A program made the position numbers and the translations under genes. The notes beneath the pieces are model-generated. The model was not told the DNA's origin. It was given only the letters and a program-made list of their open reading frames with translations, and did not search any database. DNA of 64,000 nt from Bryoerythrophyllum caledonicum. Its lineage: Eukaryota; Streptophyta; Bryopsida; Pottiales; Pottiaceae. How positions within the stretch are numbered: position 1 is the first letter of the stretch; each line of letters begins with the position of its first letter. The stretch spans positions 19,898,637-19,962,636 of the forward strand of contig OZ020515.1 in NCBI GenBank assembly GCA_963971425.1. Direction: 5' to 3'. Positions 44,979-56,501 of the stretch are shown piece by piece.

Positions 44979-45182
44979 CCTTAAACGTCATAAGGTGCCA
45001 GTAGTGGCCACATGTATGGTGTCATATTTGAACATGATAAAGTTCAGATACTACAATAATCTCCAAATGAAAGATGTTAGTCATCCCAAAGGTGAAAGGT
45101 GTAGTAGAATATACGTTCTTAGTATATTCTCGAGATGAAAATACGTGCCGGTATATACGGTTCCCGGCTGACGTAGAAGGGC
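44979..45182. mobile_element. Family A TTAA-type MITE, single unit, in the RPB4 promoter
   Basis: Runs from CCTTAAACGTCATAAGGTGCCA to GGCTGACGTAGAAGGG. It shares ACATGTATGGTG, AACATGATAAAGTTCAG, CTCCAAATGAAAGATG, AAATACGTGCC and TATATACGGTTCCC with the other copies. It ends 93 bp before the RPB4 start codon, so it overlaps the proximal promoter or 5' UTR. Confidence 0.8.
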
Positions 45183-45275
45183 TATTCCGCGAAGGTGAAG
45201 CGCCGTCGAGACAAAAGAGAGAGCTGCTCGAGCCGCAGAAGAGCTCTTGTCTGTGTCTTCACCAAGCTTGCGGCG

Positions 45276-47330
45276 ATGGCGGCCAGAGCCGGAGCGCCCG
45301 CGGAGGAAGAAGACGCCAGTGAGCTCAAGCTCGGAGAAGGTATGTGAGCGCTCTTACGGTTTTTTCCTTGAAAGTTAGGGTTGCGAGATGGATGCCAGAA
45401 GAAGCACCTTATTCTGTGATTTTTACATGTTCTGGTGTAAAGGCGATGTTAGAATTGTTTCTTTGAAGTGCATTCTGTGGTTTACCTGCTCTGACGCTAG
45501 TTGCGCTCGAGATTTTGTGGAAAGCCGGTGTTCGAATCGTTTCTTTGGAGTGCGTGCTTGAGCAATTTTTTTTATCGTGTGAGATTGCGCTAGTTGCGCT
45601 TTACGATTCTAGTGTTGGAAAGGCTATGTTAGAGTTGTTTATTTGAAGTGCGTGCTTATTCTGCTCGTTTTAAAATAAAACATTGGCGTTTTGAGTTCTG
45701 TTCCATGTGGGAAGCCGATGTTATAATCGTTTCTTTGACGTGCGTGTTTGAGCATTTTTTTTTTATGTGTGAGATTGCGCTAGTTGCGCTTTTCGATTCT
45801 AGTGTTGCATTTGTGGGAAGACAATGTTAGAAGCGTTTTATTTGACGTGCGTGCTAATTCTGCTCGTTTAAAAAAATAAAAATCTGGCGTTGTGAGTTCG
45901 TTTTCTAACGGTCAATGTGGCAAGGGATGCCAGAATTGTTTCTGAGACGTTTCTGATTATTTGAAGATGAGAAGAATAATCTGTGGAACCGAGTAATGCT
46001 TTCGTGTTGCCGATTTTCAATGTGGCAAGCTGGATATGAGTATTGCTATTTGGTTTAGTCATATGACCTTTTTTCATCGTTATTGTGGTTGTGCAGATTT
46101 TGTGAAGGCGAAGTGCTTGATGAACGCAGAGGTGTCACTTGTACTGCAGAGAAAATACGAGCAACTGCAGCAACTAGCAGATGATCCTTCTGCTCAGATA
46201 TCACAGTATGCTCTTATTCGCCGTGATTGAATCAATGAGCGAAGGTGCTATCAGGGGCATCTATTAATTTGCCACCTTTTTTCTTTTTCTTTTTGTGCAG
46301 GGTGTTTGAGAAGTCTTTGCAGTATGTCCGACGCTTCAGTCGTTATCAGAATCCTGACGCCGTGAAGCAAGTTCGAGAGTATCCGCTCTTGTTTTTGTTG
46401 GTTTGAAACTGTTCGATTTCAACATCTTAGGTTTTGAAAATGCTCCATTATCTTTGTACATGAAATTTAGTGGTTTAGTTTTGAACATCGGTTGTCATTT
46501 CCGAGTACTGCATGGGGAGTTTTGGGAAACCAGCTGTGATTGAGAATAGTGTTACGCTGTAATGTTGTGTGAAACATTCTGGTCCCTGTCAACGACTATT
46601 CTGGTGGAAAATTCTTGACACAGTTCTTCAGGGTTTTGACGAGAAATCAACTGCACGAGTTTGAGGTACAACCTGCAACTTGCTACAATTATCCTGTTCT
46701 TAGTGCTTTTTGGGGATTGAGAGGTATCCCCAAGAATTTGTAGATACATATCGATACTTTCAAGTCCTAAGTGGTGACCACGAGCATCGCTAGTAATGGT
46801 AAATTTGAGAAGAGAAGCAGCTCATGTAGTAACATTCCAGGATATTTCGCCATAGCGTGTCAGTGTTCTTGGATCGGACTATGCTTTACAATAACGATTC
46901 GTGAGATTTTAGTGTGGCGTTTAATTCCTTCATATATTTGTGATCCTGAACGGTGTGTTGATGAGGTTTCAGGTGTGCGTGATTGGGAATTTGTGCCCAG
47001 AGACTGTCGAGGAGGCGAAGGCTCTTGTACCATCTATTACGGTAAGCTCATCGAGTCTTTCTCACTCAAATATACTCAGTGGACTCGTCTGATCACTAGC
47101 CTTATACCCCATTATTTCTTTCTCGAAGCTGGCATGTGTTTCAAGTTTGACGTTTTGGGTCTAAAACTTTCATATCTGAAGTTTCTACATACTTGATTAT
47201 ATCATTGATCTGATGTGAGAGTTGCAACTTGGATTTTGGCTGTGGTGTCTTACAGAAAAGAGGTCGCATGGACGACGAGAAAATCGAAACTATGCTAACT
47301 GATCTGGCTACTATCAAGAAATTTGAGTAG
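45276..47330 (+). CDS. NRPB4: RNA polymerase II subunit RPB4
   Basis: Subunit 4 of nuclear RNA polymerase II, which with RPB7 forms the stalk that helps initiation and mRNA handling. Six exons: 45276-45339, 46097-46205, 46301-46378, 46632-46665, 46973-47041 and 47256-47330. All introns are GT-AG and all phases agree. The product is 142 aa, near the usual plant length. Diagnostic stretches are AKCLMNAEVSLVLQRKYEQL, QVFEKSLQYVRRFSRYQNPD, EVCVIGNLCPETVEEAKALV and the end DDEKIETMLTDLATIKKFE. The acidic N-terminal tail (EEEDASELKLGE) is typical. The start codon is the first ATG after a 5' leader rich in GAG/CTC. Nothing is disrupted, so I expect a working gene. Confidence 0.95.
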
Positions 47331-48906
47331 TGGAGTGCTCTTGAGGCTTCTAGCGATGCGACTATCATCTTGCTCTATACTGAGAACCAACTCCACAAGC
47401 TCTGGAGGACGTTCAAACATCGTTCCTTCGCAGCTTTTTGGTACCGCATATACTGTTTAAGTCTGACAGACCACAGATTATACTGTTGGATTATTCAGTA
47501 ATGTAAAGCTTTTACATTGGACTAGTGATGGAATGACTGACTTTCACATCTGTGGTCATGCTCTGTATCATGTTTCTAGGCATAAGACGGAGCCGGTCGT
47601 AGGTTCGGGCTTTCAGATCCCTGTTGGAAGGTCATGTCCCTCTCTCCGCATTATTTAAAAATTAGCAAGTTATGATCAGAATATACGTAGAACCTGCAGG
47701 AATACGCGAAACTACGCGACTTAAATATTACCGGAAATTCCTGTGTATCTTTTGTTGAGATGTTCCACCTCTTTGTTTTGAAAATAAAATAGGACTCCTT
47801 CATTTACCCCAGAAACTTCCTTGTACTGACTCAGTCGTATCATCGGCAGAAGTCCAATCGTGGAGGAGTTGATTGCAGACAGACAAAGAGCAGGTTTCAT
47901 TTTGGTTCGAGGTCGTGAAATGGTTTTGTTGTTCTGGATTCTTACAGCTGAGGTCTCTATCACGTAAGAAAACAATTGTTCTGATCTTAATCCTTGAAGA
48001 ATTAGAATCACGAACCAGATTCCCACTTCACTGTATGCAAGGATCATGGGTCACCAAGACATCATTCTCAACATACACCAGATGAGATTCACGGTCATCC
48101 GCTCCGAAGACTCTCTTTCACTCAAGGCTTCTTCGCACTCTCCTGCTTTGGACAAACTTGTGTGGCTTCATTCCATCTCTTAAGAGAATTCTGCGTTGGA
48201 GCTGGAGCTGTAGATTGTGAAAGAAGCGGACGCTATAATATTAATATGTGCAAGAATATCCTTGGGATTATGTTTGTGGTTGTCATTGGATTAAGTGTTC
48301 GTTTTCTGAAGTGCTTTGCTAACTGTAATTGAGGTCTCAGCTGGAATCTGTTTCAGGTATGACGAACTACTTCAACACGATGGCAAATTACTAGAAGTCG
48401 CAAAAGCATATTGCACGGAATGTGCTTTTTAAGACACAGTGGAGGTGAGTTACGGGATGTGGTTAAGACATTTAATCTTCATGTTCATATTCGGTAACTT
48501 GTTAGAAATAATTTTTCACTGTAAAAGTGAGTACTTCTGACGATAATTTTGTTGTCAACATGTTACGTAATTCATAGTCGAGCGCATTGTTGGGAATGTT
48601 GGGGTCAGATGCTGTAGTGCATTCGTGGATCCGCGAGCAAGTTGTTAACAACATTACAACTTGCCCCCAAAACAGGATAAAACACAGCGTGTGATCAAGG
48701 ATGCACGCATTTCTAGCAGTTGAATCGCCTGACCTCGGTTTTCCTTGCTTCGATTTCGGAAGTCCGGTTTCTTTCTCTTGCTGAGCACTTATGGGTGTTT
48801 GAAACAAAGAGTTTCAGCGCAGACCGGTATGTGAACCTTCGCCAGGGATTAGAGTGGATAGTCTGTCTGTCGAGAGATTCACTTTCTTTTTTGTGGTTGT
48901 GGTAGG
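47331..48906. other. RPB4 3' flank and space before the receptor-kinase pseudogene
   Basis: The first bases are probably RPB4 3' UTR. The upstream exons expected for the receptor kinase (signal peptide) should lie here but I could not identify them. Small frames have no motif. Confidence 0.35.
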
Positions 48907-51900
48907 ATTTTTGAGCCTGGACTGTGGCGCTCCCGGGACCGTACGTCGACAAGAAAGGCATCTCCTGGGTGCCAAACGACACTTACATGTCTAGTGGCGA
49001 GACAGCCACAATCAACCTCGCAACCTGGCCAACCCCGATCTCAAGGAAATCCGCTACTTCCCTGATGTCACAAGAACCCGGTATTGCTACTCCCTGCCCA
49101 CCACAATAGGCCAAACCTACTTCATCAGGGCCACGCATTTTCACGGAGGGTACGACAGCAGCCCAGTGGTCAACTTTGATGTCGCTCTCGATGTCTACTC
49201 CACAAGAGTAACAGCTGCTTTGGATGCCAATTCTAACCTCTTATTTGAGGGTTATTTTCGAGCATATCAAGATTCCACCCAGTACAGCCTGTATCGCTTG
49301 CCGGCATCGGGCAACCCTTTCATCTCTTCCCTAGAGCTGCGGCCCTTGGACAGCATTATGTATGCAAAAGTGGCAGATGGTTCAGCGCTTCTACTGCAAG
49401 GTCGTTACAACTTTGGCGGCACCAAAGGCATCAGGTTAGTGCATACAACCTAGTGGGCAGCCTTTCTCTCTTTTCCCAGCTAACTAGATGCATTGTCCTC
49501 TGATAACGTGTGGGTTGTCATTCCTTGACAGGTACCCAGACGATCCGTATGACCGGTACTGGTTTTGCCCAGAGATAAGTAGCGCTACGATTTTGATTTT
49601 AAATTCAACGGGTGTAGTGGGCACAGGCTTTGCTTTGGAGAGGCCTCTACGAGCAGTTATGAACACAGCCATCACGAGCATCGGTGGAGAACTTTTCTAT
49701 ATCATGACTCCGTGTTCCACGACAATTCCTTCATAATAAATGATTATCTCAGGTAATAAACTATTGCAGCAGATTACTCTTGGATTTGCACACTGCTAAA
49801 AAAGCCTCAGTTTTGTTCTTTCATGCATTTCTAGTTCTGGATTTTGTGTTCATTGTCTGTGCCAGCCTCTTGATGGCCCGAGCAGAACGTTTGACATTCT
49901 CATCAACGATGTAGTGGTGTCTTCCAACGTCAATTTATACTCAAGCGCTGTGAATGCGAATTATAAGCCCATCGAGTACGTTTTCAACGGTTCCACAATC
50001 AACACAAAAGGGCAGTTAAATGTCACGCTTGAGCCAAGTTCAATTACGAGTCCAAGTCCTCTTTGGAACGCTGTGGAGTTTCTCTCCGTCCACTAGAAAC
50101 TGCCTGGGACTTTTGCTGCTGATGGTACGAGCGTATTTCTCACTCTAGAACCTCAGTGAGAGATAGATACGACCCTCTAACAGACAATGTGTATCTAATT
50201 TCTAGTATATTACATGTGACCTGTTTTTTGCTTCATTGACACCCCTTCGGTGCATCATGCAGTGGGAGCCATTGAAGGTGTGAAAAAGGCCTTTGGGCTC
50301 GGAGCGATGTGGGCTGGAGACCCTTGCCTACTGAACCCATATGACTGGTTGCTCTGAAGCGCAGATGCTTCTCCAAGAATAACTGCTGTGTATGTATCAG
50401 CTCTTACATTCTATCTTTTCAAAACCTTTCATTGTCGTTATTTATATGAATACTCTCTGGGCCACGCGGATGCCATTTCAGGTTCCTGTGCCATTGCTAA
50501 AACTGTGGAAGTTAGAAGTAGAATAGTCCAGCTTTCCCGATTTAATTAACAGTGATGATGGTCGAATGTTGATCCCGGAAACTTTCTAGCGCCAATTTGT
50601 CCGGGCATATTCCAGATATGCGAGCTTTGACCAGCCTTACCACTTTGTAAGCTCCAGCGTCAAGCGTTTCCTGAGACACCGACTTCACGCATTTACTTCG
50701 GCTCGGATAGTTCCTCTGCAAAGGCACTGTGGAAGTTGTTATAATATACATTTAGGAATTTTTCAAGCATCGATTCACCTGCCGTGTTTGAGTTAACAAG
50801 ACATTGGTATTTTCGTACAGTTGAATTATTGTATGAAACAGTTGTGTGAGTTAGAACGCCGAATAGGCAGACGAGTCCTTTTTGTTGTAGGACACTACTT
50901 TCTACACACCTGCAAGTTTGAGGGTATCCACTCATGTTCAATATAATGTTCGTTCCTCAGAGTGGAAGGAAATCCTGGCCTTTGCGCAAATGCGACATGT
51001 CCATCAGACGAGAAGAAGTCATCAAATTTGGGGATCATAGTGGGGGTTGTAGTTGGAGTACTAGTGGCGGTTGGAATTGCGGTTGCAGTGATTGTGGTGC
51101 TGTTTTGCCGTCGGCGCCGCCGCACCGAGAACATGGACCAGAAACCATTCGCTCCCCTGGTGTCTGAATCAGGTAATTCAGAGCATTAGCTGCTCCACGT
51201 CTAAATCATCATTTGCTCCAGTGGTAGTTCTCATTGTACCAGTGTATTAGTGGAAGGTGCTTTTGTGGTCAGTGATGGAGGATGGAACAACGACCCGGGG
51301 AAGCAGATTCACTCTGGCGCAGGTCATGACTGCCACAAACAGAAACGCCAAATTGCTGGGAAAATGAGGATTTGGTCCTGCGTATTACGGCAAATTGGCC
51401 AGTGGACAGGAGGTGGCTGTGAAAGTTGCTGTCGAAGGCTCAAACCAAGGCTCCAAGGAGTTTATCAATGAGGTAGGTCTACTCGCCTGCTGTTTTTTGG
51501 TCGCTAGTGGATCTTGATTGAGTTTTTGATGGATCCGGCCTCCTCCTTGGCAGATTGAGCTACTAACACGGGTTCATCATAAGAATCTCGTGTCCTTGGT
51601 TTGCTCCTGCGACGAAGGAGACAACCTGATCCTGCTGTATGAGTACATGTCAAAGGGCACTGTGCAGGAGCATCTGTATGGTGAGTTTACTGCTCTATTC
51701 TTACTTCATCGTTTTCTCAGTTTTTCCCACGTGTTTTGAATTGGTCATCTAATTATCATGTGGGCACGTGAATGCTTAATTGCAGGAGTGGGTGACCGGG
51801 AGAGAGACCTCTTTCTGGATTGGAAGACTCAAGGTAAGTACTGAAGACTACAAATCTGAAATCTCTGCGGGTGACCTCCATCTTCCAATTTATTCGATTG

Positions 51901-52790
51901 CCTTCTACACGTATCTTATAAATGAATTCAGTATTTTTTGCCACTGTCTTGATTTTGGGCCCAGGATTGGAGTACTTCTACGTGGGGTGCCAACCAGTAA
52001 TCTTTCACCGTGACGTCAAGAGCAACAACATTCTTCTAAAAGACAAACTGATTGCGAAAGTTGCGAATTTTGGACTGTCTAAGTCGGGGGAATCAAAGGA
52101 CAACGTCACGCCTAGGTCGACCATGGTGAAGGGCACCATTGGATACCTGGACCCTGAGTGAGTACCCATGATGCCCTTCTGCTTCTGACCTAGAATGCCA
52201 TGTTTAAAAACCACAGAAGTTTCTTTCTATTGTTCATTCCAGTTTCCAGCGACATCATGTAACACAATCTCCACTTCGATGCATTGCAGGTATTACATGA
52301 CAAACCAGCTCACAGACAAGGGCGATGTCTATGGATTCGGCATCTTCTTCCTGGAACTGCTTTGTGCACGACCGCCATTTACACATCAACTTCCCGAGTA
52401 CCAACGCCGAATAGATCAATGGGTATGTGCAATAACTTTTGAAACTCGGCCTGACTTTCTACTATTACCATAGAACTCACAATGTTTCTCCAACGACACC
52501 AGGTGAGGCCATTCCTGGAGAACGGCGCCATCGAGGAGGCCGTGGACCCTGCACTTCGCGGGCAGTACAACCTGGAGGCGCTGTGGAAGGTGGCGGACCT
52601 GTCCATGCAGAGCATGGACCCCAGGACCAAGCACCGCCCCACATGAGCACCGTCGTGCAGGAGCTCCGCTCCGCCGTCGACGTCGAGAACAACGAGTTCT
52701 CGTCCAGCATCGGCCCCCTGCAGCTGCTCCAGCACCTGGTCAAGACCATGCACCCGCTTTCAAGATGCCTAGCCAGATACCGTGATCTCT
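48907..52790 (+). pseudogene. Malectin-like/LRR receptor kinase, pseudogene
   Basis: A relic of a plant LRR-I receptor kinase with malectin-like ectodomain. Recognisable parts in order: malectin-like start (FLSLDCG; GISWVPNDTYM; KEIRYFPDVTRTRYCYSLP; QTYFIRATHFHGGYD), continuing to 49450 and 49530-49730; its second half (49880-50095, NAVEFLSVH); GDPCL motif (near 50320); LRR remnant LSGHIPDMRALTSLTTL (near 50600-50650); a transmembrane helix with basic stop-transfer (VVGVLVAVGIAVAVIVV then CRRRRR, 51040-51125); then a kinase. Damage: a frameshift near 48930; an 8-bp near-tandem duplication at 49013-49028 that shifts the frame; a stop (TGA 51365-51367) inside the glycine loop, at GK[13 protein letters not shown]; DFG changed to NFG (AAT 52066-52068) while HRDVKSNN remains; no visible exon for the helix before LEYF; and a lost base near 52641 that ends the frame early. 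Exon borders are still mostly clean, so the decay is fairly recent. Confidence 0.88.
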
Positions 52791-54071
52791 GACCCCCAGC
52801 ACGGCGCTCACCCGCCTATCAACGCTCGGTACCACCATCGCTACATCCAGTGTATGCTTCAGGAAGAGACAACTCGTCATCTGATCACTTTGATTTATGC
52901 CGCATCACTTTGCTAGACACGCTACATAGAGCTTTTCTTGTACTCTGTTTTTGCAGCGCTGGCAGTCTTGCTTCATCACCCAGATATTAGAGTTAGATCC
53001 ATTGATTCTCTCTCGCTGCTGTAGAGTACTTCGGTTTCAATACACAAAGTCATGAGCTGCTTTGGATCAAAGTTTTGGATCATGAGTTGCTTTGGGTGCC
53101 AATTAATCTGTCCAATTATTTTTCTTGATTGTTTCTTGTCTAGATGTCTGTTAACAATAGAAATGAGAAGGAGCTGAAGCTCTGGGAGATTGGGAGTAGG
53201 AACTGAACATCAATCAGTTGCTTGTTGCAGGCCGAGTGACAGTGGAGGTGGTGACACAAGATAGCAATAAGATGAATGCAGTCCGCGAGAGATGCCGGGG
53301 CTGTGTTTGATGTTCCTGGCTGCCTCTGTGATTACCCACCTCCTTGCATCTAAACAATCAACTAGTCACCGTGGCTGCAACCACTTATGCTGGACGAGAA
53401 TCCTACCATACTCCAAGTCAACCAACAAGTTGGTAGGTAGCTCGATTTATCCAATTGGTCAGTTTTCGGATTTGCAGCAGGTGGAGGTTGAGACGAGGGG
53501 CCGCTCTTGTGAGCTGGATGATTGAAGTTGCATGTGATGTGGGTCACTGCAACAAGGTGTATTGTGTAAATCCTGAGGAGGGTATGAGTGAAGAGAGTGA
53601 TGGTTATGGATGACGAAGATGGCACGCTTGGACGGAGCAGGAGTGCAGATTGGGCTTCTCTTTTTCGTGTTTGTAGGCGATGCTAATATTGATGAGGTTG
53701 TCCCTGGCATCCAAGCTTTGTATGTTTATCAGCACGCTTGCCATGACTGGTTCCGACATGAGATCCTGAGCCCAGACAGACATGTAAACATGTTGACCCG
53801 GGAATTGTACTGCCACGCCCCTAAATTCGACCTTCCTCTTACCCGGATATGGATCAGGGCCGGCGATTAATTGATTCAGAGGTAATGTGAGCTCTCTTTA
53901 CAATAGCATCTGTTGCAACATCCACTCCCGTTAGAAGAGTTGCCTTGTCAGGTACATTTGCACATTTCTAGACCAAAACTCTCCATCATAACAACATGCA
54001 AAACAAACAGGGCTATTGTAAAGGGAGCTCATTGTAGTTGTATCTTGGGGTAGAAGAATGGAGCTCATAGT
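52791..54071. other. Intergenic, no gene recognised
   Basis: 3' flank of the pseudogene. The overlapping open frames at 53604-53870 on both strands have no motif I recognise. Confidence 0.35.
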
Positions 54072-54283
54072 AAGGTAAGCCTCCCCATTACCAACAAAAA
54101 CCCATAGCCAATGCCTAAAAAATTGGGATATATCCAACCCTCTTCCATCCCATTACCACCAACTCAATTCCAAATGGAGGTTTGCAATTAGTCAAGACCC
54201 TTACTTTTGGTTGTTGGTTATGGGGGGTACGAACTGTTGGCCACCCACTAAACATGGCTGCACAGTTTGAAAATTCATAACTA
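54072..54283. repeat. Family D dispersed repeat, copy 1 (about 212 bp)
   Basis: Matches 63494-63706 in direct orientation: AAGGTAAGCCTCCCCAT, AACCCATAGCCAA, ATATCCAACCCTCTTCCATC, AGTCAAGACCCTTACTTTTG, CACTAAACATGGCT and TTTGAAAATTCA. A core resembles the 141-bp minisatellite at 12975-13565. Confidence 0.85.
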
Positions 54284-56501
54284 ATTCAGTTTTCATCAAA
54301 AAAATATGAAATCACTAGGGTTGGAATTGTAATTCTATTAGCAATTACTGAAAATTAATAATATAATTATCTCCTCTCTCCATACATGCACATTCCTTAA
54401 CTTGTCAATTTTGGACAGGACATCCCCCAAGCTCGGACTTACCCGAGGTGAGCCCCATCTTAATTGCATGGGCTCATTTTTCTGGCCCTCCCATTTTGGG
54501 GGGTCAGAGGTTTTCTTGGCTTTTTTTTTTACAAAATTGGGGCCTACGGCCACAATTTAGTCTAGGGGCCTCCTTTGGCTAAATTTAGGGCCCCATTCAA
54601 AAACAAAATAGGGGCCAGGTTTTGGCCCCACCACCTCGTACCCACCCAGTAAGTCCGAGTGTGGGGGATGTCCTGTCAAATCGTTCAAGAAGATGGCTAG
54701 GAAGTTCAGATGTTGCAATGTCCAAGGAGATAGAAAGTGGCCATTTCCTAAATCTTATATTTTTATTAAAAAAAATTAAATTGATGTTAAAATCCAAACG
54801 TTGTGTAAAGCCACATGCCCTTTTCTATTAGAGGGGGAAAATGAAAAAAATGAAATTCTAAATTTCTATGCATTTATGATTAAAAAAAACAATGTGGGCT
54901 GCTCGGTGAAGTGAACAGTGAAGTGAAGTGAAAGACACCAACTATAGTGCCACATACAACGAGTACCCTAGTCACTAAACGATAAGAAATAAATTAATCA
55001 ATCGAAGGCCAAGGATGTTTTCACTCGAATTTAATTATTGCTTTTAAAGTGCCATATGTGTAAAGAGAGAAGTAAAATCTCAATTGCACACTCTTTTACT
55101 AGACTTGCTGTAGATGATGTTGATCAATTTGAACTTATTTATTTATAATCTAAGAGATCACATTGAAATTGAAATTTTATGGATCATGTATAAATGTTTT
55201 GCTTCACATACGATACATAAAAGCTAACAATAAATGCAAGTTTGATGTTTATGAAAATAAAATGAACCAAACCTTCCAAATGTGAAAAGAATGTGAATGA
55301 ACCATGAAACATGTAAAGAAAATGAACCAAATAATCTTTCAATTTCGCACGTCACTGTAGACAAGAAGTGTACTTTCTTTTTTGAATTTTCAAGAAACGG
55401 ATGTACATAAAAATTCAAAAGCTTTGACGCATTTTGTTATTAACACCTATTCGACAATCCTCAATGTACCCAATGTATGAACAGACATGAGAGACATGAG
55501 AAGACGATGCAAGGTGATCCTCGGAGACACAGCCCATTTCCAGATTCTAGAAAATGATTCAGTGCCTGGAATTCCAACACCAAAGAAACTTGAGCTATAG
55601 TCAACTCAACAGATTGCCTGCAGAAAACTTGAGAAGAGTTACCAATCAAGCATCTACAGCTCAATGTGATTATAAAACAACCTCACATTGAACTACAGAT
55701 GCTTGTAACCTCGTGTTATTCATCTGCAGCTCAATATGGTTCATAATCACATGACTTTGCCATGAAACAACCTCACATTGACATCTGCAGTTTCCACCGA
55801 TTGCTGATCTAGGAACATTTGCTTGCCATCATCACAATTCTCCTTCCCGCAAAGATAATTATAAGTTCCCACATACCTTGTTATTCTCGTCTTTGTGCAT
55901 CATTTTCCAAAATTCGGCCCACTTTCAAGAGAGCGTTTCCATAGAGGCAAGGACCTGACTGCCACCGAAAAAGTCTCTCCGTTAGGATCTGTACAAACAA
56001 ATATCTGATCTAAATACTTTCCTGCATTAAACAAAATCTGAATGAACCAAATTACTTTCTCTGTTGAAAATACCATGAGCCAGTTTTTCGCTTACTTTAC
56101 CTGTGAAAGCATCACTTGAATCGGAGTGGTAAAACGCGGAGAAGACGCATTTCCAGTTTAGTGTGTTAATCACTCAGTTCTGCAGGACCATTCTTCAACA
56201 CAACGTTCCCCTGTTGTACCATGGCAAACCAAACGGCCTCTGCATCCAATTCGCAGGACTGTCCACGAAAGCTCGGGTACGAAACAGTTCCACGCAGGAT
56301 CAACCACCCCATCCATCGCAATCCACGCCGACCTTTGTCAGACCCTAGCCGCGACAACAAACCATTTGACGATCCAGGAACTGCTACACAATCAATTCCA
56401 CGTACTTGAAATATAAAATCTGACACTAGTGTTACGACAGCAACTCGCATCCAGGGGGTTGACCTCGGTGGAAAACCTAAAATAACGATGAGCCTTCTGA
56501 A
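54284..56501. other. Intergenic and 3' flank of the MAPKKK gene
   Basis: Left part AT-rich with no gene. Near 54470-54670 the text GGGGCC and GGTTTTGGCCCC repeats in low-complexity fashion. The 200-500 bases before 56502 are probably the MAPKKK 3' UTR. Words near 55670-55790 (CATCTGCAGCTCAATATGG, CCTCACATTGA) repeat locally. Confidence 0.35.

Noticed and set aside
53604-53870. Overlapping frames on both strands downstream of the receptor-kinase pseudogene
   Set aside because: No recognisable motif, no splice pattern linking them to neighbours, and length within chance.
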